Shown piece after piece: positions 1-7,900 of a stretch of 11,261 nucleotides of DNA (position 1 is the stretch's first letter; every line of letters starts with the position of its first letter). The DNA is from Idiomarina sp. UBA6142. GTDB taxonomy: Bacteria; Pseudomonadota; Gammaproteobacteria; Enterobacterales; Alteromonadaceae. Below the pieces are notes generated by a model. The model saw only the letters and a list, made by a program, of their open reading frames with translations. It searched no databases and was not told the origin of the DNA. A program made the translations under genes and the position numbers. The stretch lies in contig DIVC01000028.1 in the NCBI GenBank assembly GCA_002423905.1, positions 6,985-18,245 of the forward strand, read 5' to 3'.

Positions 1-976
1 CCAACAATACCAACTGCTCAGTGACAATAGCGACCGGTAGTCCGCTGCGCGTCACGATAGTATCCAATGCGGTGACCTCAGTGCCCACATTAGCCAACAA
101 AAGCGGGTTTGCCAAGCATTCTGCTGATTTATTTTGTGACCCTTTGGTGACAGCCTGTGGCGCTATCGAAAAACCAAGATCATCGATGATGTCGCCGACG
201 TTGGTAACTAACTGTGCACCTTGCTGCAGTAACTGCAAACAACCCGCCATACCGACATCCCAAATCGACCCCGGCAAGGCCCATAACCGCTTATTTTGCT
301 CAATGGCTAAACGCGCGGTATTCAGGGTTCCACTGTGGCGCTTGGCTTCAATCACCAGCACGCCTTGACTTAACCCACTTAAGATACGGTTACGGCGGGG
401 AAAATGATCGGCGCGTGCTCGCGTTCCTGGGGTAAACTCAGTAACGACCGCCCCCGCCTGAGCAATTTGTTGTTGTAATTGGCGATTTTTAGCTGGGTAA
501 TAGCAGTCAGGTCCGGTGCCCAAAACCGCTAGGGTTTGTCCCTGTTGTAAAGCGGCTCGGTGAGCCGCTGCATCAATGCCGCTGGCAAGTCCACTAGTGA
601 CCAGCAAACCAGCCTGCGCCAGGGCACCAGCAAAATGCGCGGCGCTATGTTGCCCGACGGGGCTAGCATTCCGACTACCAACTAACGCCACTTGCGGCCG
701 TTGCAGTAGGCTCACATCGCCATGCACAAACAGTAATGGCGGCGGCATGGCAATGTGCCGCAAGGTGTCAGGATAGTCGGCGTGATACCAATGCAAAAGG
801 CTATGATGGTCATGCTGCAACCAGGCTAAACAGCGATTCACTTCACGCTGGTCGATATCTACACTGGGCAATTGGCTTACCGCCTGTGCCAAGTGACTGC
901 TGCGCATAGCTTGATGACGATTACGAGCAGGACTGCGCTGCAGGTGAAGCAGCGCAGTAAGGGTATCAGCATCCAT
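1..976 (-). CDS. dprA: DNA-processing protein DprA (Smf), C-terminus beyond the window edge
   Basis: The frame is open from an ATG at 976 to the window edge, giving 325 codons. DprA binds incoming single-stranded DNA in the cytoplasm and loads RecA during natural transformation. The Rossmann-like core is clear: GSRNAS (residues 100-105), TSGLASGIDAAAH (127-139), a GTGPDCYYPAKN stretch (153-164), FPRRNRILSGLS (192-203), VIEAKRHSGTLNTAR (208-222) and LPGS (234-237). The first ~75 residues fit the SAM-like N-terminal region. Residues from about 303 look like the start of the C-terminal winged-helix domain, of which a few dozen residues should lie outside the window. AAGG sits 10 bases before the ATG. 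It follows the LysM gene by 22 bp and is probably co-transcribed with it. The family call is firm; whether the host is transformable cannot be told from this gene, since non-competent bacteria also carry it. Confidence 0.96.
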   Translation of the reverse strand, partial: MDADTLTALLHLQRSPARNRHQAMRSSHLAQAVSQLPSVDIDQREVNRCLAWLQHDHHSLLHWYHADYPDTLRHIAMPPPLLFVHGDVSLLQRPQVALVGSRNASPVGQHSAAHFAGALAQAGLLVTSGLASGIDAAAHRAALQQGQTLAVLGTGPDCYYPAKNRQLQQQIAQAGAVVTEFTPGTRARADHFPRRNRILSGLSQGVLVIEAKRHSGTLNTARLAIEQNKRLWALPGSIWDVGMAGCLQLLQQGAQLVTNVGDIIDDLGFSIAPQAVTKGSQNKSAECLANPLLLANVGTEVTALDTIVTRSGLPVAIVTEQLVLL

Positions 977-992
977 GCTGAAGCAACCTTAG

Positions 993-1007
993 GCGCGTTT
1001 AGCGCGC
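993..1007 (-). other. GC-rich hairpin at the LysM-gene stop / dprA leader
   Basis: On the minus strand GCGCG-CTAAA-CGCGC forms a perfect 5-bp stem. The loop contains the TAA stop of the upstream LysM gene, and the hairpin ends about 17 bases before the dprA ATG. No T-run follows, so it does not look like an intrinsic terminator. It could tune translation or stability at the gene junction, or be a chance consequence of the local GCGC-rich codons. Confidence 0.35.
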
Positions 1008-2078
1008 GTTGTTAAGATACTTTGGAACAAAATAATCACCGACACGTAACCATTCTTTCGCACCCACGACCATCGCAAAGCTAACCGTGGCATCGACTTT
1101 AAGAACTAATAATTCCGCCGTCACTGCCGCTGGCAGCTGCGTCGTTGCGCGCCAAAAGCGTGACAAGTCATCGGCTGGATCGAAACGATTCACTAGCCGT
1201 GGTTTATCACCGCCAGTAAAAACTTGTACACCGGCCCGAACCGCTTGATACATTTGACCTATTTCAACACCATCACTGCTGCCGTAAGGCAGCAGGACAA
1301 TATCGTACAAACCTTGTTGTTGACGATCATTGAATGCCGCAGCGATATGACCTGTCAGCGGCTGCCCAGAGCTAACATTGATCCGCTCGGGCAGCACTGG
1401 ATCAGCGTCTTGTAGTAGCACATCACCCAATTTTACTTCGCGCTGTAAATGGCTCAGGGTGCCTTCGACTAACTCACTAAAATTTACCGTCAAATCCGCT
1501 TTGGCAACGTAGCGAAGTATGGTGTTCTCGCCAGTTTTGCCAACTGGGGTATAAATGCGATATTGCCCCAGTGCTGGCTTACCACTGACATAGACCGGCG
1601 CCATACCATTAACCCGAGTGGCCTGGCGGTTATCGCCCATAACTCGCGGAAGGCTGGCTAACTGATCGGTAGCAATCACCCGGTGATCAATCATAAATGG
1701 CTGCAACCATTCACCAGGAAACCAAGGAATGGCGTCACCTTTGGCAGCAACCGTGCCTTCAGGCAATAACACCTGCTGAGCTTTGCGGGTCAGTTGTGGT
1801 TTGCCATTCAGCCAAATCAGCGATAACCGATCGCCAGGATAAATAAGGTGTGGATTGGCAATATCATCGTTGATTTGCCACAATTCTGGCCAACGCCAAG
1901 GATCATCAAGAAATATCTCTGCGATGGCCCATAGCGTATCGCCCCTTTCCACCACGTACTGGTGCGGGGCGTCAGCGCGCAAGCGCAACCCATCGCCTTG
2001 GTTGGCTGCGAACGCAGCTGGTACGCGAGTCAATGACCATGCGATAATCGCTAAACCTAGTAGTCGCCCGATTTTCAT
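999..2078 (-). CDS. tsaP: LysM-domain protein, TsaP-like (type IV pilus secretin-associated)
   Basis: A 359-residue exported protein. Residues 1-24 form a signal peptide with a short basic start, a hydrophobic stretch and an AFA|AN cleavage site. A LysM peptidoglycan-binding domain spans about residues 39-88 (YVVERGDTLWAIAEIFLDDP, then NPHLIYPGDRLSL). The C-terminal part, including GLYDIVLLPYGSSDGVEIGQ and a closing segment up to VGDYF, resembles the FlgT-C-like region of TsaP proteins. In Neisseria and Myxococcus TsaP associates with the PilQ secretin and anchors it to peptidoglycan; in Pseudomonas aeruginosa the homologous gene lies in the same dprA-def-fmt neighbourhood. I chose ATG 2078 because GGAG lies 6 bases upstream and the signal peptide then starts normally. 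The alternative ATG at 2090 has no ribosome binding site and would make the Shine-Dalgarno sequence coding. Export and LysM are certain; the TsaP role is inferred from architecture and position. Confidence 0.85.
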   Translation of the reverse strand: MKIGRLLGLAIIAWSLTRVPAAFAANQGDGLRLRADAPHQYVVERGDTLWAIAEIFLDDPWRWPELWQINDDIANPHLIYPGDRLSLIWLNGKPQLTRKAQQVLLPEGTVAAKGDAIPWFPGEWLQPFMIDHRVIATDQLASLPRVMGDNRQATRVNGMAPVYVSGKPALGQYRIYTPVGKTGENTILRYVAKADLTVNFSELVEGTLSHLQREVKLGDVLLQDADPVLPERINVSSGQPLTGHIAAAFNDRQQQGLYDIVLLPYGSSDGVEIGQMYQAVRAGVQVFTGGDKPRLVNRFDPADDLSRFWRATTQLPAAVTAELLVLKVDATVSFAMVVGAKEWLRVGDYFVPKYLNNAR

Positions 2079-2159
2079 GTTGAGCTCCATTGTAAAACCG
2101 TGTGTTCAGCCACAAATTACGTTAAAATTGACCGAGATGAAACTAGTGAATGACAGCTT
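2079..2159. promoter_or_regulatory. Divergent promoter region between the LysM gene and def
   Basis: These 81 bp must hold the start signals of both the LysM-dprA pair (minus) and the def-fmt-rsmB-trkA operon (plus). For the plus strand, TAAAAT at 2123-2128 matches the -10 consensus in 5 of 6 bases and would give a leader of roughly 25 bases, but no good -35 lies 16-18 bases upstream. For the minus strand, TTCACT-N17-TTTTAA (4/6 and 3/6 matches) is only marginal. No operator-like palindrome stands out. Confidence 0.45.
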
Positions 2160-2666
2160 ATGAGTAAATTGACCATTTTAAAATACCCTGATCCGCGTTT
2201 ACGCACGGTCGCGAAACCTATTAGCGAAGTAACCGACGCCGTGCGTCAGCAGATCGATGACATGTTTGAAACCATGTATGAGGCCAATGGTGTGGGCTTG
2301 GCTGCAACCCAAGTCGATTATCATTGGCGTTTGTTCGTGGCTGACTGCAGTCAGGATCAGAACGAGCCCTTGGTATTTATCAATCCCGAGATTACAACAA
2401 AAGACGGTTTATTCGGTAACGAAGAAGGCTGTTTGTCGTTTCCAGGTGTGTACACCAAAGTTGATCGCGCTGGCACGGTTACCGTAACCGCCCTTGATCG
2501 CAACGGCGAGCGCTTTACGCTGACCACAGATGGTTTATTAGCGATCTGTATTCAGCATGAGCTTGACCATTTGAACGGGGTGTTATTTGTCGACTATTTA
2601 TCACCGTTAAAGCGCGACCGTATTCGTAAGAAGCTCGAGAAAGACTACAAGCTAGGCGTGAGCTAA
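2160..2666 (+). CDS. def: Peptide deformylase
   Basis: Removes the formyl group from the N-terminal methionine of nascent proteins. The 168-residue protein has all three family motifs: GVGLAATQ (residues 44-51), EGCLS (89-93) and HELDH (133-137). The metal ligands are therefore Cys91, His133 and His137, and Glu134 is the catalytic acid; all sit one position from E. coli Cys90, His132, His136 and Glu133. The N-terminus ([14 protein letters not shown]) matches the family. An in-frame TGA at 2151-2153 makes ATG 2160 the only possible start, although its Shine-Dalgarno is weak. It is the first gene of the operon, 5 bp before fmt, the enzyme whose product it reverses. Intact and ordinary. Confidence 0.98.
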   Translation: MSKLTILKYPDPRLRTVAKPISEVTDAVRQQIDDMFETMYEANGVGLAATQVDYHWRLFVADCSQDQNEPLVFINPEITTKDGLFGNEEGCLSFPGVYTKVDRAGTVTVTALDRNGERFTLTTDGLLAICIQHELDHLNGVLFVDYLSPLKRDRIRKKLEKDYKLGVS

Positions 2667-2671
2667 GGCCC

Positions 2672-3652
2672 ATGCGGGTTATTTTTGCCGGCACCCCAGA
2701 TTTCGCCGCACGCCATTTACAGGCGTTACTCAATTGCGCAGATTTTCAGGTGGTTGCGGTATACACCCAGCCCGATCGACCGGCTGGGCGTGGGCAAAAA
2801 TTACAACCGTCAGCGGTCAAACAACTGGCGCAACAGCATGGCTTAACCATTGAACAACCAGCCTCTTTCAAGTCGGCCGAAGCACAAGCACAAGTAGCCC
2901 ACTATAACGCCGACGTCATGGTGGTGGTTGCCTACGGCTTGCTATTGCCGCAAGTGGTGCTTGATACACCACGTTACGGCTGCGTCAATGTGCATGGCTC
3001 ATTGCTACCGCGCTGGCGCGGAGCTGCCCCCATTCAACGGGCGTTGTGGGCCGGCGATAGCCAAACTGGAGTGGCCATTATGGCCATGGAGCTGGGCTTA
3101 GACAGCGGTCCAGTGCTAGCCAGCGCAAGCCTTGCTATCGATGCCGACGATACCGCAGCCAGTTTATACGATAAATTAGCGGCGCTTGGTCCCACCGCAT
3201 TAATAGACTGTCTGCGCCAGTTGCCGGAACAACTAGCCCACGCACAACCGCAAGACCCCGCGCTAGTAACCTACGCTCATAAACTCAGCAAAGAAGAAGC
3301 ACAGCTCGACTGGCAACAACCCGCGCAGGTGTTAGAGCGCTGGATACGGGCGTTTAATCCCTGGCCTATATGCTGGTTAATGGTTGCTAGCGGTGACGTG
3401 GTCAAAGTGTGGCGCAGTAGTGCCGAAGCCAGCCACAGCAAGGCCGCACCCGGCACTATTTTAGCTGCCGATAAGCACGGTATTTTGGTGCAAACAGCAC
3501 AAGGTGCGCTGCGCTTGCTGGAATTGCAGCCAGCGGGTAAAAAACCGTTAAGTGCGGCAGATTTTCTCAACGGCCGCAGCCATTGGTTTGCCGTCGGAAG
3601 CTGTTTGCCCAGCCTTACGAATACCGCTGAAGGGGTCGATCATGGCCGCTAG
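2672..3652 (+). CDS. fmt: Methionyl-tRNA formyltransferase
   Basis: Transfers a formyl group from 10-formyltetrahydrofolate to initiator Met-tRNA. The N-terminal catalytic domain starts with [16 protein letters not shown] and carries [17 protein letters not shown] (residues 106-122), so the catalytic Asn106 and His108 are present, with Asp144 in LGLDSG. The linker [17 protein letters not shown] leads into the C-terminal tRNA-binding domain (about 205-310), which includes RAFNPWP and [22 protein letters not shown]. The protein is 326 residues, against 315 in E. coli; the extra length is a tail of about 13 residues after the point where the E. coli protein ends. That tail is encoded by bases that also carry the rsmB ribosome binding site and start, with an 11-bp overlap. 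The start follows the def stop by 5 bp, with AAGG unusually close (3 bases) to the ATG, so translational coupling to def is likely. Confidence 0.98.
   Translation: MRVIFAGTPDFAARHLQALLNCADFQVVAVYTQPDRPAGRGQKLQPSAVKQLAQQHGLTIEQPASFKSAEAQAQVAHYNADVMVVVAYGLLLPQVVLDTPRYGCVNVHGSLLPRWRGAAPIQRALWAGDSQTGVAIMAMELGLDSGPVLASASLAIDADDTAASLYDKLAALGPTALIDCLRQLPEQLAHAQPQDPALVTYAHKLSKEEAQLDWQQPAQVLERWIRAFNPWPICWLMVASGDVVKVWRSSAEASHSKAAPGTILAADKHGILVQTAQGALRLLELQPAGKKPLSAADFLNGRSHWFAVGSCLPSLTNTAEGVDHGR
3631..3635 (+). promoter_or_regulatory. Strong Shine-Dalgarno of rsmB inside the end of fmt
   Basis: AGGGG lies 6 bases before ATG 3642, within the last codons of fmt. This decides the rsmB start: the in-frame ATG at 3552 would add 30 residues that have no counterpart in E. 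coli RsmB. Confidence 0.75.
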
Positions 3653-4940
3653 TGGCGCCGCCAGCCGTGCTGCGGCAGCGCTAGCGCTGTACCAGGTGCT
3701 CGAGCAGCAAAAATCACTCAGCCAAGTACTTCCCGGCCTAATCGAATCGCTCGAAGGCCGCGACCGCGCCCTCACACAAACCATTTGTTATGGGGTATTG
3801 CGAGTATTACCACAGCTCAATTTCATTACTCGACAACTACTGAGCAAGCCATTAAAGAAGGATATGTTGGTACTGCACAGCCTATTATTGGTCGGCATTT
3901 ACCAACTGCTCTACATGCGCACCAGTGACCATGCAGCCGTTGCGGCCACTGTTGAAGCCACTGTATTGCTCAAGCAAAGTCGACAAAAGTCACTGATCAA
4001 TGCCATTTTGCGCACTGTGCAGCGTCAGCGCGAAAGCTTTGAGGCGCAACTCTGTGATCACCCAGAGTTACAACATAATCATCCGCGTTGGCTAGCGGAG
4101 TTGGTACAGCAGCATTACCCTGAGCGCGCCAGCCAAATATTTTTAGCCAATAACCAGCAACCTCCCATGTGGTTGCGTATTAACGAACAACGTACCCAGC
4201 GCTCTGAGTATCTGGCCTTATTAGCCGCGGCCGACATTGCCTTTTTGCAGGAATCACCATTACCCTCGGCGATTCAATTAATCCACCCGGTTGACGTACA
4301 CCGCCTCCCCTATTTCGCTGATGGCTGGGTATCAGTACAAGATATCGCGGCCCAACATGCTGCTTGGTTACTGGGCGCTGAAGCCGGTGAACGGATCTTG
4401 GACTGTTGTGCCGCACCAGGTGGCAAAACCGCACATATTCTCGAGCGTCAACCGCAAGCCCAGGTGCTGGCGATTGATGTCGAGGCACAACGACTGCTCC
4501 GCGTTGAGGATAATTTGCAACGCTTACACCTGCACGCCAAGGTGCAATGTGCCGATGCCAGTGATCCTGACAGCTGGTGGGATGGGCAGCTATTTGATCG
4601 TATTTTACTTGATGCTCCGTGCTCAGCGACCGGCGTAATTCGCCGCCACCCAGATATTAAGTGGTTGCGCCGCGCCAGCGATATCCCGGCACTGGTGAGC
4701 TTGCAGCAGCAGATTTTGAATGCGCTCTGGTCGACACTCAAACCAGGTGGTACGCTGTTGTACGCAACGTGCTCGATACTACCGGCTGAAAACTCAGAGC
4801 AGATTCAAGCGTTTTTGGCCAGTCATAGCGATGCAATGCTGGTGCCCTTGGGGGTGCAAAGCGAGGCAGATTGGCAATGGTTGCCTGGTGATTTAGCCGG
4901 TGACGGCTTTTATTTCGCAAAATTGGAAAAACGGCGATGA
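3642..4940 (+). CDS. rsmB: 16S rRNA (cytosine-5) methyltransferase RsmB
   Basis: Methylates C967 (E. coli numbering) of 16S rRNA using S-adenosylmethionine. From ATG 3642 it is 432 residues, close to the 429 of E. coli. The N-terminal NusB-like RNA-binding domain (about 1-140) contains [22 protein letters not shown] and [10 protein letters not shown]. The Rossmann methyltransferase domain has the SAM loop [15 protein letters not shown] (about 253-267), then [20 protein letters not shown], and LLYATCS near 372-378. The two cysteines of the RNA m5C family are Cys327 (motif IV) and Cys377 (motif VI, the nucleophile), matching E. coli Cys325 and Cys375. It overlaps fmt by 11 bp and trkA by 4 bp (ATGA), so it is embedded in the operon. 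Confidence 0.97.
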   Translation: MAASGAASRAAAALALYQVLEQQKSLSQVLPGLIESLEGRDRALTQTICYGVLRVLPQLNFITRQLLSKPLKKDMLVLHSLLLVGIYQLLYMRTSDHAAVAATVEATVLLKQSRQKSLINAILRTVQRQRESFEAQLCDHPELQHNHPRWLAELVQQHYPERASQIFLANNQQPPMWLRINEQRTQRSEYLALLAAADIAFLQESPLPSAIQLIHPVDVHRLPYFADGWVSVQDIAAQHAAWLLGAEAGERILDCCAAPGGKTAHILERQPQAQVLAIDVEAQRLLRVEDNLQRLHLHAKVQCADASDPDSWWDGQLFDRILLDAPCSATGVIRRHPDIKWLRRASDIPALVSLQQQILNALWSTLKPGGTLLYATCSILPAENSEQIQAFLASHSDAMLVPLGVQSEADWQWLPGDLAGDGFYFAKLEKRR

Positions 4941-6313
4941 AAATTATCATTCTCGGTGGCGGTCAAGTAGGCGGTACGCTCGCAGCAAACCTGGTCGGTG
5001 AAGACAACGATATCACCGTGATCGACTCAAGCCCTGAGCGTCTAGCCGAACTGGGTGACAGCCATGATATTCGCACCATCTTGGGTCATGCCTCGCACCC
5101 CCGCGTGCTGCGTGATGCCGGCTGCGAAGATGCCGACATGCTGATTGCGGTCACTCCCAGCGATGAAACCAACATGCTTGCCTGCCAGATTGCCTACACA
5201 CTATTTCGCACTCCGCGCCGCATCGCACGAATTCGTTCAGAAGCCTTTATTGATTACAAAGACCAACTGTTCCACAAAGACGACATACCGGTTGACCACT
5301 TAATTTCACCTGAACAGCAAGTTACTATGTATATCAAACGCTTAGTGGATTATCCCGGCGCGTTACAGGTAATGGAGTTTGCCGGCGGGCGCGCTAGCTT
5401 AGTGGCGGTTCGTGCCTATTATGGCGGTAAGTTAGTCGGCCATGCGATTGCCACGCTCAAAGACCACATGCCCAACGTCGAAACCCGCGTGGCGGCTATT
5501 TTCCGCCAAGGCCAAGCGATTAAACCCATGGGAACCACCATTATTGAAGCGGGCGATGAGGTGTTTTTCATCACCGACACCCGCTATGTCCGCATGGTTA
5601 TGGAAGAAATGCAAAAACTCGAGCATCAGTATCGCCGGGTGATGATAGCCGGTGGTGGTAATATCGGTGCCGGACTAGCCAAAATGCTCGAACAAAACCA
5701 TACCGTGAAACTGATTGAGCGCGATTTAGCCCGTGCCCAGAAACTCAATGAAGCTCTCGAGCACACCACGGTACTTGAGGGCGATGCATCTGAATCGCGG
5801 CTGCTCAGTGATGAGCATATTGAAGATATCGATGTATTTATTGCCGTAACCAACGACGATGAAGCAAACATCATGAGTGCCATGCTGGCGAAAAAAATGG
5901 GCGCCAAGAAGACCATGGTGCTGATCCAACGCGAGGCCTATGTCGATTTAGTCCAAGACAACGTGATTGATATTGCTATTTCACCCCAAGCAGCAACGGT
6001 ATCGGCGCTGCTATCACTGATCCGTAAAGGTGATATCGTTAATGCCTACTCACTCCGCAAAGGGGCTGCAGAAGCGATTGAAGCGGTCGCCCATGGCGAT
6101 GAAAAAACCTCAAAAGTGATTGGCCGCACCATCAGCGAAATTAAACTTCCACCGGGCACCACGATAGGCGCCATTGTACGGGGCCACGAAGTGCTGATCG
6201 CGCACGATGATACGGTGATTCAGCCAGACGACCATGTGATCATGTTCTTGGTCGATAAAAAATACATTCGCGATGTAGAGCGGCTGTTCCAGCCGAGTGC
6301 GCTGTTCTTCTAA
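4937..6313 (+). CDS. trkA: Trk potassium uptake system, NAD-binding regulatory subunit TrkA
   Basis: A cytoplasmic protein that binds NAD(H)/nucleotides and gates the TrkH channel. At 458 residues it is the same length as E. coli TrkA. It has two tandem RCK halves. The first Rossmann fold starts with [16 protein letters not shown] (Gly7, Gly9, Gly12, with Asp30 after the second strand); the second has [16 protein letters not shown] (Gly239, Gly241, Gly244, with Glu261). Each is followed by a TrkA-C region (about 145-215 and 375-455), and the end [13 protein letters not shown] is typical of the family. The ATG overlaps the rsmB stop as ATGA with only a weak GGA upstream, so translation is probably coupled. 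Its partner trkH lies immediately beyond, facing it. The rsmB-trkA link is conserved in E. coli; trkH next door is not. Confidence 0.98.
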   Translation: MKIIILGGGQVGGTLAANLVGEDNDITVIDSSPERLAELGDSHDIRTILGHASHPRVLRDAGCEDADMLIAVTPSDETNMLACQIAYTLFRTPRRIARIRSEAFIDYKDQLFHKDDIPVDHLISPEQQVTMYIKRLVDYPGALQVMEFAGGRASLVAVRAYYGGKLVGHAIATLKDHMPNVETRVAAIFRQGQAIKPMGTTIIEAGDEVFFITDTRYVRMVMEEMQKLEHQYRRVMIAGGGNIGAGLAKMLEQNHTVKLIERDLARAQKLNEALEHTTVLEGDASESRLLSDEHIEDIDVFIAVTNDDEANIMSAMLAKKMGAKKTMVLIQREAYVDLVQDNVIDIAISPQAATVSALLSLIRKGDIVNAYSLRKGAAEAIEAVAHGDEKTSKVIGRTISEIKLPPGTTIGAIVRGHEVLIAHDDTVIQPDDHVIMFLVDKKYIRDVERLFQPSALFF

Positions 6314-6331
6314 GTGCTTAACGACCAGCTC

Positions 6332-7783
6332 TTATGAACGCCAGAACGTAGGCGTTAGTAATACCAAAATCGTGAATACCTCAAGCCGCCCAAACAACAT
6401 GGCGACGACCAATAACCATTTCGCTGGGTCAGGTAAGCTCGCGTAATTGGCCGCTACCTCACCAAGTCCAGGGCCAAGATTGTTCAAACAAGCCGCCACC
6501 GCTGAAAAGGCGGTTAAGTCGTCGACACCGGTCGCTAATACACCGAGCATGATCACCACAAATACCAAGGCGTAGGCGGCAAAAAAGCCCCACACCGCTT
6601 CGACCACACGTTGTGGCAGCACCCGATTGCCAAGCTTCACCGAAAACACGCCAGCCGGATGCACCAACCGGTTCAGCTCACGCACACCTTGGCGATACAG
6701 CAATACCACCCGTACCACTTTTAAACCACCGGCTGTTGAACTGGCGCAGCCACCAATAAAGCTTGAAAAAATTAACAAAATCGGCAAAAACAGCGGCCAG
6801 CTAGCAAAGTCCGTGGTGTTAAAACCCGCTGTAGTGCTAATAGAAACTGCTTGGAACATGGCCTGATTAAAAGCGGTTTCGGTGTCGGCAAAAATACCAT
6901 GCACGAACACCGTCATAAACACCGTCAAAATGAGTGCGGCTTGAATAAGAATAAACGCCCGTACTTCTGGGTCGCGCCAATAGTTGCGCAAACTACGACC
7001 GGTAATAGCCGCATAATGCACGGCAAAATTCATCGACGACAGCAACAGAAACACCACACAAATGGTATTAATGGTGCTGCTGGCAAAGTGGCCCATGCTG
7101 GCGTCGTAGGTACTAAAACCGCCCACCGCAATAGTCGAGAAGGCATGCCCAATGGCATCAAACCAACCCATTCCGGCGATCCGATAGGCTACCGCGCAAG
7201 CGACGGTAAGTGCCACGTAGATATACCAAAGATGCTTGGCGGTATCAGCAATGCGAGGGGTCATTTTGGCGTCTTTGAGCGGCCCCGGAATCTCCGCCCG
7301 ATACAGCTGCATGCCGCCGATACCGAGCATGGGCAGAATAGCCACCGCTAATACGATGATACCCATGCCACCCAACCATTGCAGCTGCTGGCGGTAATAC
7401 AAAATACTTTTCGGTAACAGCTCTAACCCTGTTACTACGGTAGCACCGGTAGTGGTGAGCCCAGAAAATGATTCAAACACCGCATCGGTAACCGACAAGG
7501 GCAGCTCTTCAGCAAACCACAACGGCACAAAACCGACCATACCCAACACGGTCCAGAACAGCACCGTTAACAAAAACCCATCGCGGACTTTTAAATCGGA
7601 GCGTTCGTGACGGTTGGGGTACCACACCACAAAACCAATCACCAAACAAACCGCAAAGGCCAGCATGAAGGCTACACCGCCGCCATCTTCATAAATCAAC
7701 GCCACCATTGCCGGCGGCAATAGCGACACGCTGAATAAACAAATTAGAAGCCCTAAAATCCGAAATATGCCGCTAAAGCGCAC
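6332..7783 (-). CDS. trkH: Trk potassium uptake channel subunit TrkH
   Basis: An inner-membrane potassium translocator of the TrkH/TrkG/KtrB superfamily, 483 residues like E. coli TrkH. The four pore loops are visible: TTTGAT (residues 110-115), STIAVGGFST (216-225), STTAGFN (316-322) and NNLGPGL (434-440). Hydrophobic segments are spread along the chain in the usual pattern, and LYRAEIPGPLKDAKM and the end TPTFWRS are family signatures. The intramembrane gating loop reads GGCASSTAGG (344-353), where E. coli has GGCAGSTGGG. The start is GTG: GAGGA lies 6 bases upstream and an in-frame TGA at 7793-7795 excludes any earlier start. It ends 18 bp from the trkA stop in convergent orientation, so the two subunits must be transcribed from different promoters. 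Confidence 0.98.
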   Translation of the reverse strand: MRFSGIFRILGLLICLFSVSLLPPAMVALIYEDGGGVAFMLAFAVCLVIGFVVWYPNRHERSDLKVRDGFLLTVLFWTVLGMVGFVPLWFAEELPLSVTDAVFESFSGLTTTGATVVTGLELLPKSILYYRQQLQWLGGMGIIVLAVAILPMLGIGGMQLYRAEIPGPLKDAKMTPRIADTAKHLWYIYVALTVACAVAYRIAGMGWFDAIGHAFSTIAVGGFSTYDASMGHFASSTINTICVVFLLLSSMNFAVHYAAITGRSLRNYWRDPEVRAFILIQAALILTVFMTVFVHGIFADTETAFNQAMFQAVSISTTAGFNTTDFASWPLFLPILLIFSSFIGGCASSTAGGLKVVRVVLLYRQGVRELNRLVHPAGVFSVKLGNRVLPQRVVEAVWGFFAAYALVFVVIMLGVLATGVDDLTAFSAVAACLNNLGPGLGEVAANYASLPDPAKWLLVVAMLFGRLEVFTILVLLTPTFWRS

Positions 7784-7900
7784 GCTGAGTCCTCATCCAG
7801 ACCGGTTCATACAACTTGGCAAGTGGTGGTTTTATCATGGCACAAACTATGCGGCGTTTGCGCCTTATCCGCAACCCGAATTTTGCGCTTTTTCATGGTG
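7784..7900 (-). promoter_or_regulatory. slt-trkH gap with a weak candidate trkH promoter
   Basis: This 117-bp gap lies downstream of slt and upstream of trkH. On the minus strand TTGCGG (7869-7874), a 17-base spacer and CATAGT (7846-7851) form a weak sigma70-like match (3/6 and 4/6) about 60 bases before the trkH start. A 4-bp hairpin GGCG-CAAA-CGCC (7853-7864) lies inside the spacer. No intrinsic terminator with a T-run follows slt, so read-through from slt into trkH is possible. Confidence 0.3.

Noticed and set aside
1..976. Plus-strand frames of 60-115 codons over the left end.
   Set aside because: The minus strand encodes an unbroken DprA with all its motifs, so these are antisense shadows.
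3552..3641. A 30-residue upstream extension of RsmB from the in-frame ATG at 3552.
   Set aside because: It lies wholly within fmt, lacks a ribosome binding site and has no counterpart in E. coli RsmB, while ATG 3642 has AGGGG at ideal spacing.
6337..6356. A 6-bp stem AACGCC / GGCGTT near the trkA-trkH junction as a bidirectional terminator.
   Set aside because: It lies within the last codons of trkH and has no T-run on either strand, so it lacks the features of an intrinsic terminator.
6627..7351. Overlapping plus-strand frames of 79 and 166 codons opposite trkH.
   Set aside because: They are shadows of the strongly supported trkH reading frame, with no family motifs or ribosome binding sites.
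7865..7873. A DnaA-box-like TTATCCGCA.
   Set aside because: It has one mismatch to the consensus and stands alone, with no cluster of boxes and no AT-rich unwinding region.
7807..7896. A 29-codon minus-strand frame in the slt-trkH gap, starting MKKRKIRVADK, 4 bases after the slt stop.
   Set aside because: It has no convincing Shine-Dalgarno, no recognisable family and no membrane segment; a frame this short is expected by chance. Conservation in relatives would be needed to revive it.
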